Assembly (NCBI GenBank): GCA_023263045.1
Contig: JALQXU010000004.1
Location: forward strand, 1 to 24,300
DNA: 24,300 bases
Direction: 5' to 3'
Origin: Pontimonas sp.
GTDB taxonomy: Bacteria; Actinomycetota; Actinomycetes; Actinomycetales; Microbacteriaceae
Numbering within the stretch: the first letter of the stretch is position 1; each line of letters starts with the position of its first letter. Below are positions 15,242-22,706 of this stretch, piece by piece. Under the pieces are notes generated by a model, which saw nothing but the letters and a program-made list of their open reading frames with translations, was not told the origin of the DNA and searched no databases. Position numbers and translations under genes: made by a program.

Positions 15242-15331
15242 GGTACCGTGTCCGAGCGGCCTAAGGTGCAACTCTCGAAAAGTTGTGTGGGTGCAAGCCC
15301 ACCGTGGGTTCAAATCCCACCGGTACCGCCA
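15242..15331 (+). tRNA. tRNA-Ser (anticodon CGA), CCA encoded
   Basis: The gene folds as a class II tRNA. The acceptor stem is GGTACCG pairing with CGGTACC, with discriminator G at 15328 and an encoded CCA at 15329-15331. The anticodon stem is CAACT/AGTTG around the loop CTCGAAA, giving anticodon CGA (reads UCG, Ser). A long variable arm with GTGGG/CCCAC follows, and then the T arm GTGGG-TTCAAAT-CCCAC. The G discriminator and long variable arm are both expected for tRNA-Ser. Confidence 0.96.
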
Positions 15332-15354
15332 GTTTTTGCTCCAGGATGGAAGCC

Positions 15355-16245
15355 ATGGCGCTCTACAAGGTTCTGCTCTATTACTGCTTTACTCCGCTGG
15401 CAGACCCTGACGCTATTCGGCTGTGGCAACGAGATCTCTGCGAGTCACTGGGTTTGGGTGGGCGCATCATCATCGCCCCACACGGCATTAACGGCACCGT
15501 GGGTGGGGAGTTGTCCGCGGTCAAGAAGTACTGGAGAAAGACCCGTGAGTACGCCCCATTTCGGGATATCGACTTCAAATGGAGCGAGGGTACTGGTCCG
15601 GAAGATTTCCCGAGGCTGAGTGTCCGAGTCCGTGACGAACTTGTGGGATTTGGGGCTCCCGAGGAGGTCGCAGTCGACGAGGAAGGCATCATCGGGGGTG
15701 GTCGCCACCTGACCCCAGAACAGCTCCATCACCTCGTGGAAGAAAAACCTGTGACGTTTTTTGATGGGCGTAACAGGTGGGAAGCGGAGATTGGCCGCTT
15801 TAAAGACGCGATTGTTCCCGACACACGGACCTCCCATGATTTTGTCCGTGAACTAGAAAGCGGAAAGTATGACCACCTCAAAGACCAACCGGTCGTGACC
15901 TATTGCACCGGCGGTGTTCGGTGTGAAGTGCTTTCGGCGATGATGATCAAGCGCGGCTTCCGCGAGGTCTACCAAATGGACGGTGGAATAGTCCGTTACG
16001 GCGAGAAGTATGGGGATGCTGGCTTGTGGGAGGGCTCACTCTACGTCTTCGACAACCGCAAGGCCGTCACCTTTTCTTCCTCACCCGCAGTCATCGGGCG
16101 CTGTGTGCTCTGCGAGCAGCCCTCGGCCAGGATGCAGAACTGTTCCAGTCCCGAGTGCCACCTGGAGTCGGTGGTGTGTGAATCGTGTTCCACGGAAGAG
16201 TTCTGGTGCGAAGAGGATCGAGACCGCGCCGAACTAAGTGCCTAG
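15355..16245 (+). CDS. trhO: tRNA uridine(34) hydroxylase (rhodanese family)
   Basis: Oxygen-dependent hydroxylase of wobble uridine-34 in tRNAs, giving 5-hydroxyuridine (family knowledge; formerly YceA). The 296-residue product has an acylphosphatase-like N-terminal part (MALYKVLLYYCFTPLADP), then a rhodanese domain with FFDGRNRWEAEIGRF and the active-site loop YCTGGVRCE with C184. A C-terminal cysteine cluster (CVLCEQPS, NCSSPEC, CESC) is suited to metal binding. ATG 15355 is preferred over ATG 15346 because AGGATGGA lies at proper spacing before it and the family start is MALxKVLLYY. It begins only 23 bases after tRNA-Ser, with just a TTTTT between, so partial co-transcription is likely. 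Its stop shares CTAG with the convergent VIT gene. Confidence 0.93.
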   Translation: MALYKVLLYYCFTPLADPDAIRLWQRDLCESLGLGGRIIIAPHGINGTVGGELSAVKKYWRKTREYAPFRDIDFKWSEGTGPEDFPRLSVRVRDELVGFGAPEEVAVDEEGIIGGGRHLTPEQLHHLVEEKPVTFFDGRNRWEAEIGRFKDAIVPDTRTSHDFVRELESGKYDHLKDQPVVTYCTGGVRCEVLSAMMIKRGFREVYQMDGGIVRYGEKYGDAGLWEGSLYVFDNRKAVTFSSSPAVIGRCVLCEQPSARMQNCSSPECHLESVVCESCSTEEFWCEEDRDRAELSA

Positions 16246-16952
16246 ATTCCAGAGACACCTAACGCTGTTCCGATTCCCCAACTAATCACGAGAGCCAAAG
16301 CGCCTCCGCCCATCACTCTGAACACCGGGCGCAGGATGGGGCTCTGGCCGAGGTATGCCCCCACGCCGCCGGTAATTCCCAGCGCGAGAAGGGACGCGGC
16401 AAACGTGAGGGGAATACGGATGCTTTCGGGACCCAGAACAATGGCGACCATCGGCAGTATCGATCCCGCGAGGAAAGCGAGCGCTGACGAGATTGCAGCG
16501 TGCCAGGGGTTTGTGAGTTCCAGTTCATTGATGCCCAGCTCGGCTTCCAGATGTGCAGCAACGGCATCGTGTTCGGTGAGCTCTTGGGCAACGAGAGCTG
16601 CGGTCGATGCACTTAGACCCCGCTGTTGATACAGCTCTGCTAGCTCCTGAAGCTCCGCCTCGGGTTGCTCCTCTAATTCTTGGCGCTCACGTTTAATCAG
16701 GGACGCTTCGCTGTCTCGTTGTGACGAGACGGAGACGAACTCTCCAAGAGCCATCGATAGTGACCCAGCGATGATTCCTGCAGTTCCGGCAATGAGAATG
16801 GGTCCCGGGTCGGAGGTGGCGGCGGCCACTCCCACGACCAGCGCTGCGATGGAAACAATCCCATCGTTAGCGCCCAGGATTCCAGCCCTCAACCAGTTGA
16901 GCCGAGGTGCAAAATTTAGCCGGTGAGGCTCAAACTCTTGCGCGCTGGACAC
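16242..16952 (-). CDS. VIT1/CCC1 family iron or manganese transporter
   Basis: A 236-residue membrane protein of the VIT family, which exports Fe2+ or Mn2+ from the cytosol and so guards against metal overload. The first helix carries the metal-path motif NDGIVS (29-34), followed by a second helix with AGSLSMALGEFVSVSSQRD. A cytosolic Glu-rich helical region at about 80-145 (KRERQELEEQPEAELQELAE) suits metal capture, and three more hydrophobic helices complete the usual five. The GTG start is chosen because TAGACT sits exactly 6 bases upstream, which suggests leaderless transcription. It is convergent with trhO and divergent from the 17081 gene. Confidence 0.92.
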   Translation of the reverse strand: MSSAQEFEPHRLNFAPRLNWLRAGILGANDGIVSIAALVVGVAAATSDPGPILIAGTAGIIAGSLSMALGEFVSVSSQRDSEASLIKRERQELEEQPEAELQELAELYQQRGLSASTAALVAQELTEHDAVAAHLEAELGINELELTNPWHAAISSALAFLAGSILPMVAIVLGPESIRIPLTFAASLLALGITGGVGAYLGQSPILRPVFRVMGGGALALVISWGIGTALGVSGI

Positions 16953-16958
16953 TCCACG

Positions 16959-16964
16959 AGTCTA
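16959..16964 (-). promoter_or_regulatory. Predicted -10 for leaderless VIT transporter gene
   Basis: TAGACT on the minus strand lies exactly 6 bases before the GTG start at 16952, with no ribosome site. Confidence 0.5.
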
Positions 16965-16997
16965 CTGCGCGCTGCTTTGTGCGCTGGCGAGTGACTC

Positions 16998-17025
16998 TTA
17001 ACCAGCGGATCCCGGGTTCTACACT
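16998..17025 (+). promoter_or_regulatory. Predicted sigma-A-type promoter of the 17081 gene
   Basis: TTAACC (16998-17003) and TACACT (17020-17025) are spaced 16 bases apart and predict a start near 17032, leaving a leader of about 50 bases. Unlike its neighbours, this gene has a strong AGGAGG ribosome site (17070-17075), consistent with a leadered transcript. Confidence 0.5.
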
Positions 17026-17080
17026 CGACGTGAGAACACTCAACCCGCACCACGCTCGTCCGAATCTCCAGGAGGCACTG

Positions 17081-18253
17081 ATGTCTCGTGAATCTGACGT
17101 GCCCAGCAAGGGTCAAGGTCGACTGGCGCGACTGAGGGAGAACGGAGAAAACCTTGTGGTGGCGATTCTCGCGATCGCCGCCGTCGTTCTCGGGACCATC
17201 GTGACCGTGTTCTTTCCGCCCTCGCCCGGTCCCCTCATCGTGTTGGGTGATGCCGGTGCCACGTCGGCGGAATCATGGGGTGAATCTGCGCTGTACATCG
17301 ACTATGAGTACGTGCCAGGAGCTGACTTATCTGATGTACCCGGCTCTGGAGTTGTGTATCAGCTGGAGTTATCGGGAGACCCACTGCAGATCCTTGCCGG
17401 TTTGGGCGAGGTCTATGGACTCGAAGGCACACCAGCACCGAGTCAGTATTTCGATGAGGTGTGGCCAGGCTACATCTTGGGGCCGGAGGATTGGAGTGGC
17501 CCGACGTTGAATCTGACGTGGAGTGGAACTGGACCCTGGTACTACAGCGACCCCGATGCCTACCAGCAGCCCACCTGCAGGGAGATAGAAACCGAAGAAA
17601 GCTCCGAGGAGCTCGGAGCGTTCGAGTGCGAAAACCCCGAGCCAAGCGGACCGCTACCCAGTGTCGCCGAAGCAACGGACATGGCTGTGGAGTTGTTCCA
17701 GAAGTCCGGTCTGAAGGTGACCGCGTCGGAGGTGACGGTTCTGGCGAACGACGAATGGGGCGTCGGGTTGAGTGCGATTCAGACGATTGAGGGAGAAGAC
17801 ACCGCTCTGGAATGGAGTGTGTTTTTTGCACCAGGCCCGACGCTTGCATCGGTATCGGGTCACGCGGCGACACCCCAATCGCGGGGTGTATTCGACACCG
17901 TGAGCCCCCGGGACGCCCTGGAAAGACTTGAGTCTGGCCTATGGTGGGGTAGCCCAGCACCCCTCTACCATTCAGGGTTTGACAGCGTTTTCGAGGACAG
18001 CCACTCCTTTGATGAACCACTGTCTTTCGAGCCCGGTGACGTCATTACCGTGACGGTTGAGAGTGCGGACGAGGCGCCCCTGTTGATTTGGGATGCCCAG
18101 GGGACCGCGTGGCTCGTTCCCGGATACATCATGAGGCACGGAGACGAACCGTGGAATGCCTCTGCGGTAATCTCCGTCGAGGAAGGGGTTATCGAATTAC
18201 CTGACCCCATGATGGTGGACATCATGCCCATTCCCGAAGGAGAACAATCGTGA
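17081..18253 (+). CDS. Membrane-anchored protein of unknown function
   Basis: A 390-residue protein with a charged cytosolic N terminus (residues 1-22), one membrane segment (about 24-44, LVVAILAIAAVVLGTIVTVFF) and a large, acidic, Trp- and Pro-rich outer domain. The domain includes YVPGADLSDVPGSGVVYQLEL, a helical segment SVAEATDMAVELFQKSGLKV, and a C-terminal LLIWDAQGTAWLVPGYIMRH. That last pattern resembles actinobacterial extracytoplasmic proteins ending in an AWLxPxY strand (recalled, family not named with certainty). ATG 17081 is set by AGGAGG 5 bases upstream; the frame open back to 16907 is not needed. Its stop overlaps the aldo/keto reductase start as GTGA. Confidence 0.8.
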   Translation: MSRESDVPSKGQGRLARLRENGENLVVAILAIAAVVLGTIVTVFFPPSPGPLIVLGDAGATSAESWGESALYIDYEYVPGADLSDVPGSGVVYQLELSGDPLQILAGLGEVYGLEGTPAPSQYFDEVWPGYILGPEDWSGPTLNLTWSGTGPWYYSDPDAYQQPTCREIETEESSEELGAFECENPEPSGPLPSVAEATDMAVELFQKSGLKVTASEVTVLANDEWGVGLSAIQTIEGEDTALEWSVFFAPGPTLASVSGHAATPQSRGVFDTVSPRDALERLESGLWWGSPAPLYHSGFDSVFEDSHSFDEPLSFEPGDVITVTVESADEAPLLIWDAQGTAWLVPGYIMRHGDEPWNASAVISVEEGVIELPDPMMVDIMPIPEGEQS

Positions 18254-19215
18254 CACACAGAGCACTCGGTCCCTGGCAGGTTTTTCCCATCGGGCTTGGC
18301 TGTATGAACGTGTCGTGGCCCAAGGGAGCCGCTGTTGACCCAGAATTGAGGGCCTCGAGTGCGATTCCAGGCATCCAGGCAGGACTCGATGCTGGAGTGA
18401 CTCTGCTCGATACCGCCGACATTTATGCTCCCGCGTGGGATCAGGTTGGACACAACGAGCGTTTTGTAGCGGAGGCCCTGGCGGGATGGGACGCTGCACC
18501 CGAGCGCAAAGCCTCGGTACTGATTGCGACCAAGGGAGGCATCACCCGAAGCGACGGTGAGAAGTGGGGCCGAAATGGATCCCTCGACTACTTGGTGGGA
18601 GCGGCGGAGAGATCCCGGGAGCGACTCGGGGTTGATGTCATCGATCTGTGGCAGCACCACCGGCTTGATCCCTCGATTCCGTTTGAGACGCAGTTCGAGA
18701 ATGTTCTGGAGCTCAAGAGTCGCGGCTTGGTTCGCGAAATTGGTGTCTCAAACTATTCCGCGGCTCACCTCAGGAAAGCTCTCGAGATTGGTGGTGGGCC
18801 TCGGGATGGCGGGCTAATCTCGATTCAGAACGAGTTCAGCCCTCTCTATCGTCATGATCTGGACGTGCTGGATTTATGCGAGGAGCACGGGATTGCCTTT
18901 TTGCCGTGGTCTCCACTGGGTGGTTCCAAAAAGGTCAATCGCATCACCAGTGGTGAAACCGGTGCTTTTGTGACGATGGCCCAGGAAAAGCAGGTCAGTC
19001 CCGAATCCTTGGTCCTTGCCTGGCTTCTGGCATACTCACCCGTCATCATCCCCATCCCGGGCGCTACGCGTGTGGAGTCCATTCGAGACGCCGTGTCAGC
19101 AGCAGAACTCAGCCTCACCGACGAGGAGCGAGATGCGCTGACGGCGTCGCTTCCCGAAAGCTTGCCCCGGTCCGAGGAGTTAGAACCCAGCCCGCCGTGG
19201 CGCGATGAGGATTAG
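18250..19215 (+). CDS. Aldo/keto reductase
   Basis: A 321-residue NADPH-dependent oxidoreductase with the AKR barrel. The catalytic tetrad is D54 and Y59 (LLDTADIYAP), K95 (ATKGG) and H137 (WQHHRLDP). Cofactor-side motifs REIGVSNYS, FLPWSPLGG and IPIPGATRVESI match AKR families reducing sugars, aldehydes or ketones. The true substrate cannot be told. The N-terminal GLGCMNVSWP fits the YghZ/YdhF-like branches. GTG 18250 overlaps the upstream membrane-protein stop and has AAGGAGA 8 bases before it, so the two are translationally coupled. The stop overlaps the convergent DUF4864 gene as TTAG. Confidence 0.92.
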   Translation: MTHRALGPWQVFPIGLGCMNVSWPKGAAVDPELRASSAIPGIQAGLDAGVTLLDTADIYAPAWDQVGHNERFVAEALAGWDAAPERKASVLIATKGGITRSDGEKWGRNGSLDYLVGAAERSRERLGVDVIDLWQHHRLDPSIPFETQFENVLELKSRGLVREIGVSNYSAAHLRKALEIGGGPRDGGLISIQNEFSPLYRHDLDVLDLCEEHGIAFLPWSPLGGSKKVNRITSGETGAFVTMAQEKQVSPESLVLAWLLAYSPVIIPIPGATRVESIRDAVSAAELSLTDEERDALTASLPESLPRSEELEPSPPWRDED

Positions 19216-19706
19216 GCGCCAGAACTCACGGGTGCAATCGCTGCAGCTCCCAAGATGCGCCATCCCTCGGCAGTTTTGATGAGCTCGTAGTAGTAGGTGT
19301 ACACCTCGCCGGAGACCGTCGTGACGGTCACGACGGTGTTCCCCAAATCCCTCGGAAACAACACACAGTCGCTCAGAGTGTGCGAGCGGGATTCGAGCAA
19401 GCTTGAATAGCCCTCCCGAATGACGCGCTCGAACATCTCCTCGGTCACGTTTTGCTGGAAGGCCGGCGCGGCCCAGGAATACGCTTCAGAGAAATTTCCT
19501 GCCCGGAGGGCATCGATTTGTGCCCCAATGGTGGCGCTCATGGCTCGATCATTGTCGACATCACATGGTGCGGGAACCGTAAGGTCCGACGAATCGTCCA
19601 ACTCAGATTCGAGGGGACTGGTCGGTTGGGGGATTTCCGCCTGCTCAGTGGCTGCGCATGAGCTCACCAGGAGAACAACGCCCACCAGCCAAGAAACTAG
19701 CTTCAT
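19212..19706 (-). CDS. DUF4864 lipoprotein
   Basis: A 164-residue predicted lipoprotein. The signal peptide MKLVSWLVGVVLLVSSC ends in lipobox VSSC with the lipidated cysteine at residue 17, followed by an acidic Pro/Ser linker (about 18-50). The mature domain matches DUF4864: IGAQIDALRAGNFSEAYSWAAP, then a FERVIREGYSSLLESRSH segment and a strand set TVVTVTTVSGEVYTYYYELIK ending in GWRILGAA. This NTF2-like fold has no known function. The ATG at 19706 is set by AGGAGGA 6 bases upstream. The open frame continues to 20033 inside mmpL, but lacks a signal peptide in the right place. It is divergent from the MMPL gene. Confidence 0.88.
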   Translation of the reverse strand: MKLVSWLVGVVLLVSSCAATEQAEIPQPTSPLESELDDSSDLTVPAPCDVDNDRAMSATIGAQIDALRAGNFSEAYSWAAPAFQQNVTEEMFERVIREGYSSLLESRSHTLSDCVLFPRDLGNTVVTVTTVSGEVYTYYYELIKTAEGWRILGAAAIAPVSSGA

Positions 19707-19712
19707 TGTCTG

Positions 19713-19719
19713 TCCTCCT
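19713..19719 (-). promoter_or_regulatory. Ribosome binding site fixing the DUF4864 start
   Basis: AGGAGGA on the minus strand lies 6 bases before the ATG at 19706 and decides the start over longer in-frame options. Confidence 0.75.
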
Positions 19720-19778
19720 CGAATCACACTGTGGCAGGGGTAGCTGGGCGTTTGCGCAGTGGGGTGCTGATTCAGGAG

Positions 19779-19784
19779 TAAGTT
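19779..19784 (+). promoter_or_regulatory. Predicted -10 for leaderless MMPL gene
   Basis: TAAGTT lies 7 bases before GTG 19792, suggesting a near-leaderless transcript. An AGGAG at 19774-19778 is 13 bases away and overlaps the -10, too far to be the ribosome site. Confidence 0.4.
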
Positions 19785-19791
19785 TTGGTAG

Positions 19792-21915
19792 GTGAACGCC
19801 ATTATTCGCTTTATTACTGGTCCGAAAACCGCGTGGGTGACGCTCCTGATTGGGCTTATCTTTGCCGCTCTTTCTTTCACCGTTTTCGCTGCGGAAGAGT
19901 CCAATGTCAGTCCAGATAACGGGCTTCCGGATGATTCCGAGGTGATTCTCGTCGACCAGGCATTGGCGGACATGCCGGGTTCCGAGGGGACTGCCGCGGT
20001 CGTGGTGCTGGCGAAGGCTTCCGGTGAGTTCACTGATGACGAGATTGTCTGGTTACAGGGTGAGTTTGACCCGATGATTCAGATGCCCACTGGTGGCGTC
20101 AATGAGCTGTTCACAGAGTTTTCAAACCTGGAGATTATGGGCGAAGCATTCGTGCCACCCGCGACGATTTCGGACGACAACACGACAGCTGTCGTCACCA
20201 TCCCCATGGATGAGATCGATGATGTCGATGAGCGAGCAGAGCGCGTCGCTGAGATTCGAACTCTCATTGGGAAGGAGACACTTCCTGGTGTCGAAGCCTA
20301 CGTGACTGGTCCTGAGGGATTCCAGGTGGATCTTGCGGGAGTGTTCGCCGGAGCTGATTTCACCTTGCTTCTGGCCACAGTGCTTATCGTGGTTGTGCTG
20401 TTGCTCGTCACCTATCGAAGCCCCATCCTCTGGATTGTGCCGCTACTCGTCGTCGGAACAGCCGATGGCATGGCTGGTCAGATTGGACGCAACGTGGCGG
20501 CGTTCTTCAACATCACGGCGGATGGCTCTATCACGGGAATCCTCTCGGTCCTCGTCTTTGGTGCCGGAACGAACTATGCCCTGCTTCTCATCGCTCGGTA
20601 TAAGGAGGAGCTACTCCTCATTGAAGACCGCCACGAGGCGATGACCCGAGCTGTGAAGGGTGCCGGTCCAGCGATTCTTGCGTCGGGAGGAACCGTGGCA
20701 TTGGCGCTGTTGACACTGAGCTTTGCTGAGCTCGGCGGGAACCGTGCACTGGGACTGGTGTGCGCGAGTGGAATCGTCGTGGCGATGATTGCTGCTTTGG
20801 GAGTCTTGCCGGCAGCGATCGTGGTCTTTGGCCGGGGTCTTTTCTGGCCATTTGTCCCCAAGTTTGGGGGAGTCAACAAGTCGGAGACTGGCTGGTGGGC
20901 AAAGCTCGGTAAAGGTGTGAGCAGGCGTCCTGTAACCGTCGCAATTCTGGGTATTGCGCTGCTCGGTGGTTTGACCGTCGGCTCGACTGGAATCACGATC
21001 GGCATTCCTGAAACGGAACAGTTCCGAGTGAAGCCGGAAGCTGTCACCGGTATTGAAGTTCTGGGAGAAGCCTTCCCTGCGGGAGCGAGCGCTCCCACCC
21101 AAGTTATTGCGGTCAACGACTACGCCGACGAGGTCATCGATGCCGCACTGGACTCACCGCTGGTCGCCTCTGCTGAGGTCGTGGATCAGAATGATGATTT
21201 CTCTCGGATAGACGTTGTCCTCGACGCAGAAGGTGGTAGCGAGGAAGCGTATGCGGCCATCGAGACACTGAGGGAAAATGTTCAGTCTGTTCCCGGAGCG
21301 AACGCTCTAGTCGGCGGAGACGATGCAACGCGCCTCGCGGTGAAGCAGGCCTACGAGCGAGACCAACTTCTGGTCATTCCGCTCATCCTCGTGCTGGTGT
21401 TTATTGTCTTGGTCCTCCTCTTGAGGGCGTTGCTCGCGCCGATTCTTCTCCTGGGAAGTGTGGTGCTCTCGTTCTTCTCAGCGATGGGCGCCGCGTGGTT
21501 GATTTTCCAGAACGTGTTTGGAATGTCGGGGCTGGACTTCAGTGTCTTCCTCTACTCCTTCTTGTTCCTGGTTGCTCTGGGCGTCGACTACAACATCTTC
21601 CTGGTGTCGAGGGCACGAGAAGAGTCAGCGAACTTGGCAGACAGTGTCCGTAAACCGACTCGTCAGGCGATGATCAAAGCTTTGGGAGCCACCGGTGGAG
21701 TCATCACCAGTGCGGGAATCTTGTTGGCCGCTGTGTTCGCGGTCCTGGGGGTCCTTCCCTTGATTGCACTCTTCCAGGTCGGCATCATCGTCGGTATCGG
21801 AGTTCTCATCGATACCCTCCTGGTGCGGACTGTTGTGGTTCCCGCGTTGGCCTTCATCACGGGAGACACATTCTGGTGGCCCAGGAAAAAGCTCACCGCC
21901 AGTAAGTTCGGATAA
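19792..21915 (+). CDS. MMPL family RND-type membrane transporter
   Basis: A 707-residue export protein with the two-half MMPL layout. There is an N-terminal helix (about 15-34), an outer domain (about 36-195), a bundle of five helices (about 197-345), a second signal-like helix near 385-405, a second outer domain, and a final helix bundle (about 525-695). Substrates of this family are usually lipids, surfactants or drugs. The proton-relay Asp-Tyr pair of the second half is intact (GVDYNIFLVSRAREE, D599-Y600). The matching first-half site reads GTNYALLLIARYKEEL, with N261 where MmpL3-type proteins have Asp. It overlaps ddaH by one base (TAATG), so the two are co-translated. Confidence 0.92.
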   Translation: MNAIIRFITGPKTAWVTLLIGLIFAALSFTVFAAEESNVSPDNGLPDDSEVILVDQALADMPGSEGTAAVVVLAKASGEFTDDEIVWLQGEFDPMIQMPTGGVNELFTEFSNLEIMGEAFVPPATISDDNTTAVVTIPMDEIDDVDERAERVAEIRTLIGKETLPGVEAYVTGPEGFQVDLAGVFAGADFTLLLATVLIVVVLLLVTYRSPILWIVPLLVVGTADGMAGQIGRNVAAFFNITADGSITGILSVLVFGAGTNYALLLIARYKEELLLIEDRHEAMTRAVKGAGPAILASGGTVALALLTLSFAELGGNRALGLVCASGIVVAMIAALGVLPAAIVVFGRGLFWPFVPKFGGVNKSETGWWAKLGKGVSRRPVTVAILGIALLGGLTVGSTGITIGIPETEQFRVKPEAVTGIEVLGEAFPAGASAPTQVIAVNDYADEVIDAALDSPLVASAEVVDQNDDFSRIDVVLDAEGGSEEAYAAIETLRENVQSVPGANALVGGDDATRLAVKQAYERDQLLVIPLILVLVFIVLVLLLRALLAPILLLGSVVLSFFSAMGAAWLIFQNVFGMSGLDFSVFLYSFLFLVALGVDYNIFLVSRAREESANLADSVRKPTRQAMIKALGATGGVITSAGILLAAVFAVLGVLPLIALFQVGIIVGIGVLIDTLLVRTVVVPALAFITGDTFWWPRKKLTASKFG

Positions 21916-22706
21916 TGCCTGAGCGCTCTTTTCGCTTCACTCACGCCATCACCAGAACCCCACCAGCTAGCGCGGTCGATGGTCTCCGGGCCGAGGATGT
22001 CGGGAATCCCGATGTGGGGGTGATGATGGCTCACCACGACGCATACGTTCATGCACTGACACAGGCCGGGCTCGAGGTTCGAGTCGTGGATGCACTCGAG
22101 GACTTTCCTGATTCTTTGTTTGTCGAGGACACCGCCCTTTGTCTGAACGAAGGCGCCATAGTTTTGCGTCCTGGCGCCCCTACGCGCTTTGGGGAGTCCC
22201 TTGCCATGACCCCGCACCTTGAGGAGGTGTATACCGAGGTTCGGACACTTCAGGGCCCAGGGTTCATTGAGGGTGGGGATATTTTGACCACCGAGTCGGA
22301 GATTCTCGTGGGGAAATCTGAGAGAACAAACTCCGAGGGGATAGAGGAGCTCCGGCGCACCGTGGCCGACTGGGGTTACACGGTTCGAGAGGTCACGACC
22401 CCTCCCGGAGTCTTGCATTTCAAATCGGATTGCTCTCTCTTGGATGGATCGACAATTCTCTCGACTCCGAGGCTTTCCCTAAGTGGTTGCTTTGAGGGTT
22501 ACACGGTGATCGATGTTGCGGAGGGTGAAGAGCCTGCAGCGAATAGCATTCGCGTGAATGACGTCGTGTTCATGCCACGCGGTTTTCCTCTCACGACTGA
22601 GCGGGTGCGCGAAGCGGGCTTTGTCGTCATCGAGTTAGACAATTCGGAGTGTCAAAAAATTGACGGTGGGCTCTCGTGCTTATCGCTCCGTTTCACACCC
22701 CGCTAG
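21915..22706 (+). CDS. ddaH: Dimethylargininase (N-omega,N-omega-dimethylarginine dimethylaminohydrolase)
   Basis: Hydrolyses N-methylated arginines to citrulline and methylamines, in the guanidine-modifying (amidinotransferase) superfamily. The 263-residue product shows DSLFVEDTAL, EGGDIL, the catalytic His in GVLHFKSDCS (H168) and the catalytic Cys in DGGLSCLSLRF (C255); the length is normal. Arginine deiminase is less likely, as it is about 150 residues longer. It is coupled to the MMPL gene upstream with no ribosome site of its own. Its stop shares CTAG with the convergent dehydrogenase. An N-acetylglutamate synthase elsewhere in the window is the only other arginine-related gene. Confidence 0.92.
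   Translation: MPERSFRFTHAITRTPPASAVDGLRAEDVGNPDVGVMMAHHDAYVHALTQAGLEVRVVDALEDFPDSLFVEDTALCLNEGAIVLRPGAPTRFGESLAMTPHLEEVYTEVRTLQGPGFIEGGDILTTESEILVGKSERTNSEGIEELRRTVADWGYTVREVTTPPGVLHFKSDCSLLDGSTILSTPRLSLSGCFEGYTVIDVAEGEEPAANSIRVNDVVFMPRGFPLTTERVREAGFVVIELDNSECQKIDGGLSCLSLRFTPR

Noticed and set aside
15283..15354. Longer trhO starts beginning inside tRNA-Ser
   Set aside because: They would translate tRNA sequence; ATG 15355 matches the family N terminus and has a ribosome site.
17235..18020. A 261-codon leftward frame inside the 17081 gene
   Set aside because: Pro/Arg/Ser-rich composition without domains. The opposite strand has a good promoter, ribosome site, membrane segment and coupled downstream gene.
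19707..20033. N-terminal extension of the DUF4864 frame into mmpL
   Set aside because: The signal peptide with lipobox begins at the ATG at 19706 and has AGGAGGA at ideal spacing; the extension would bury it.
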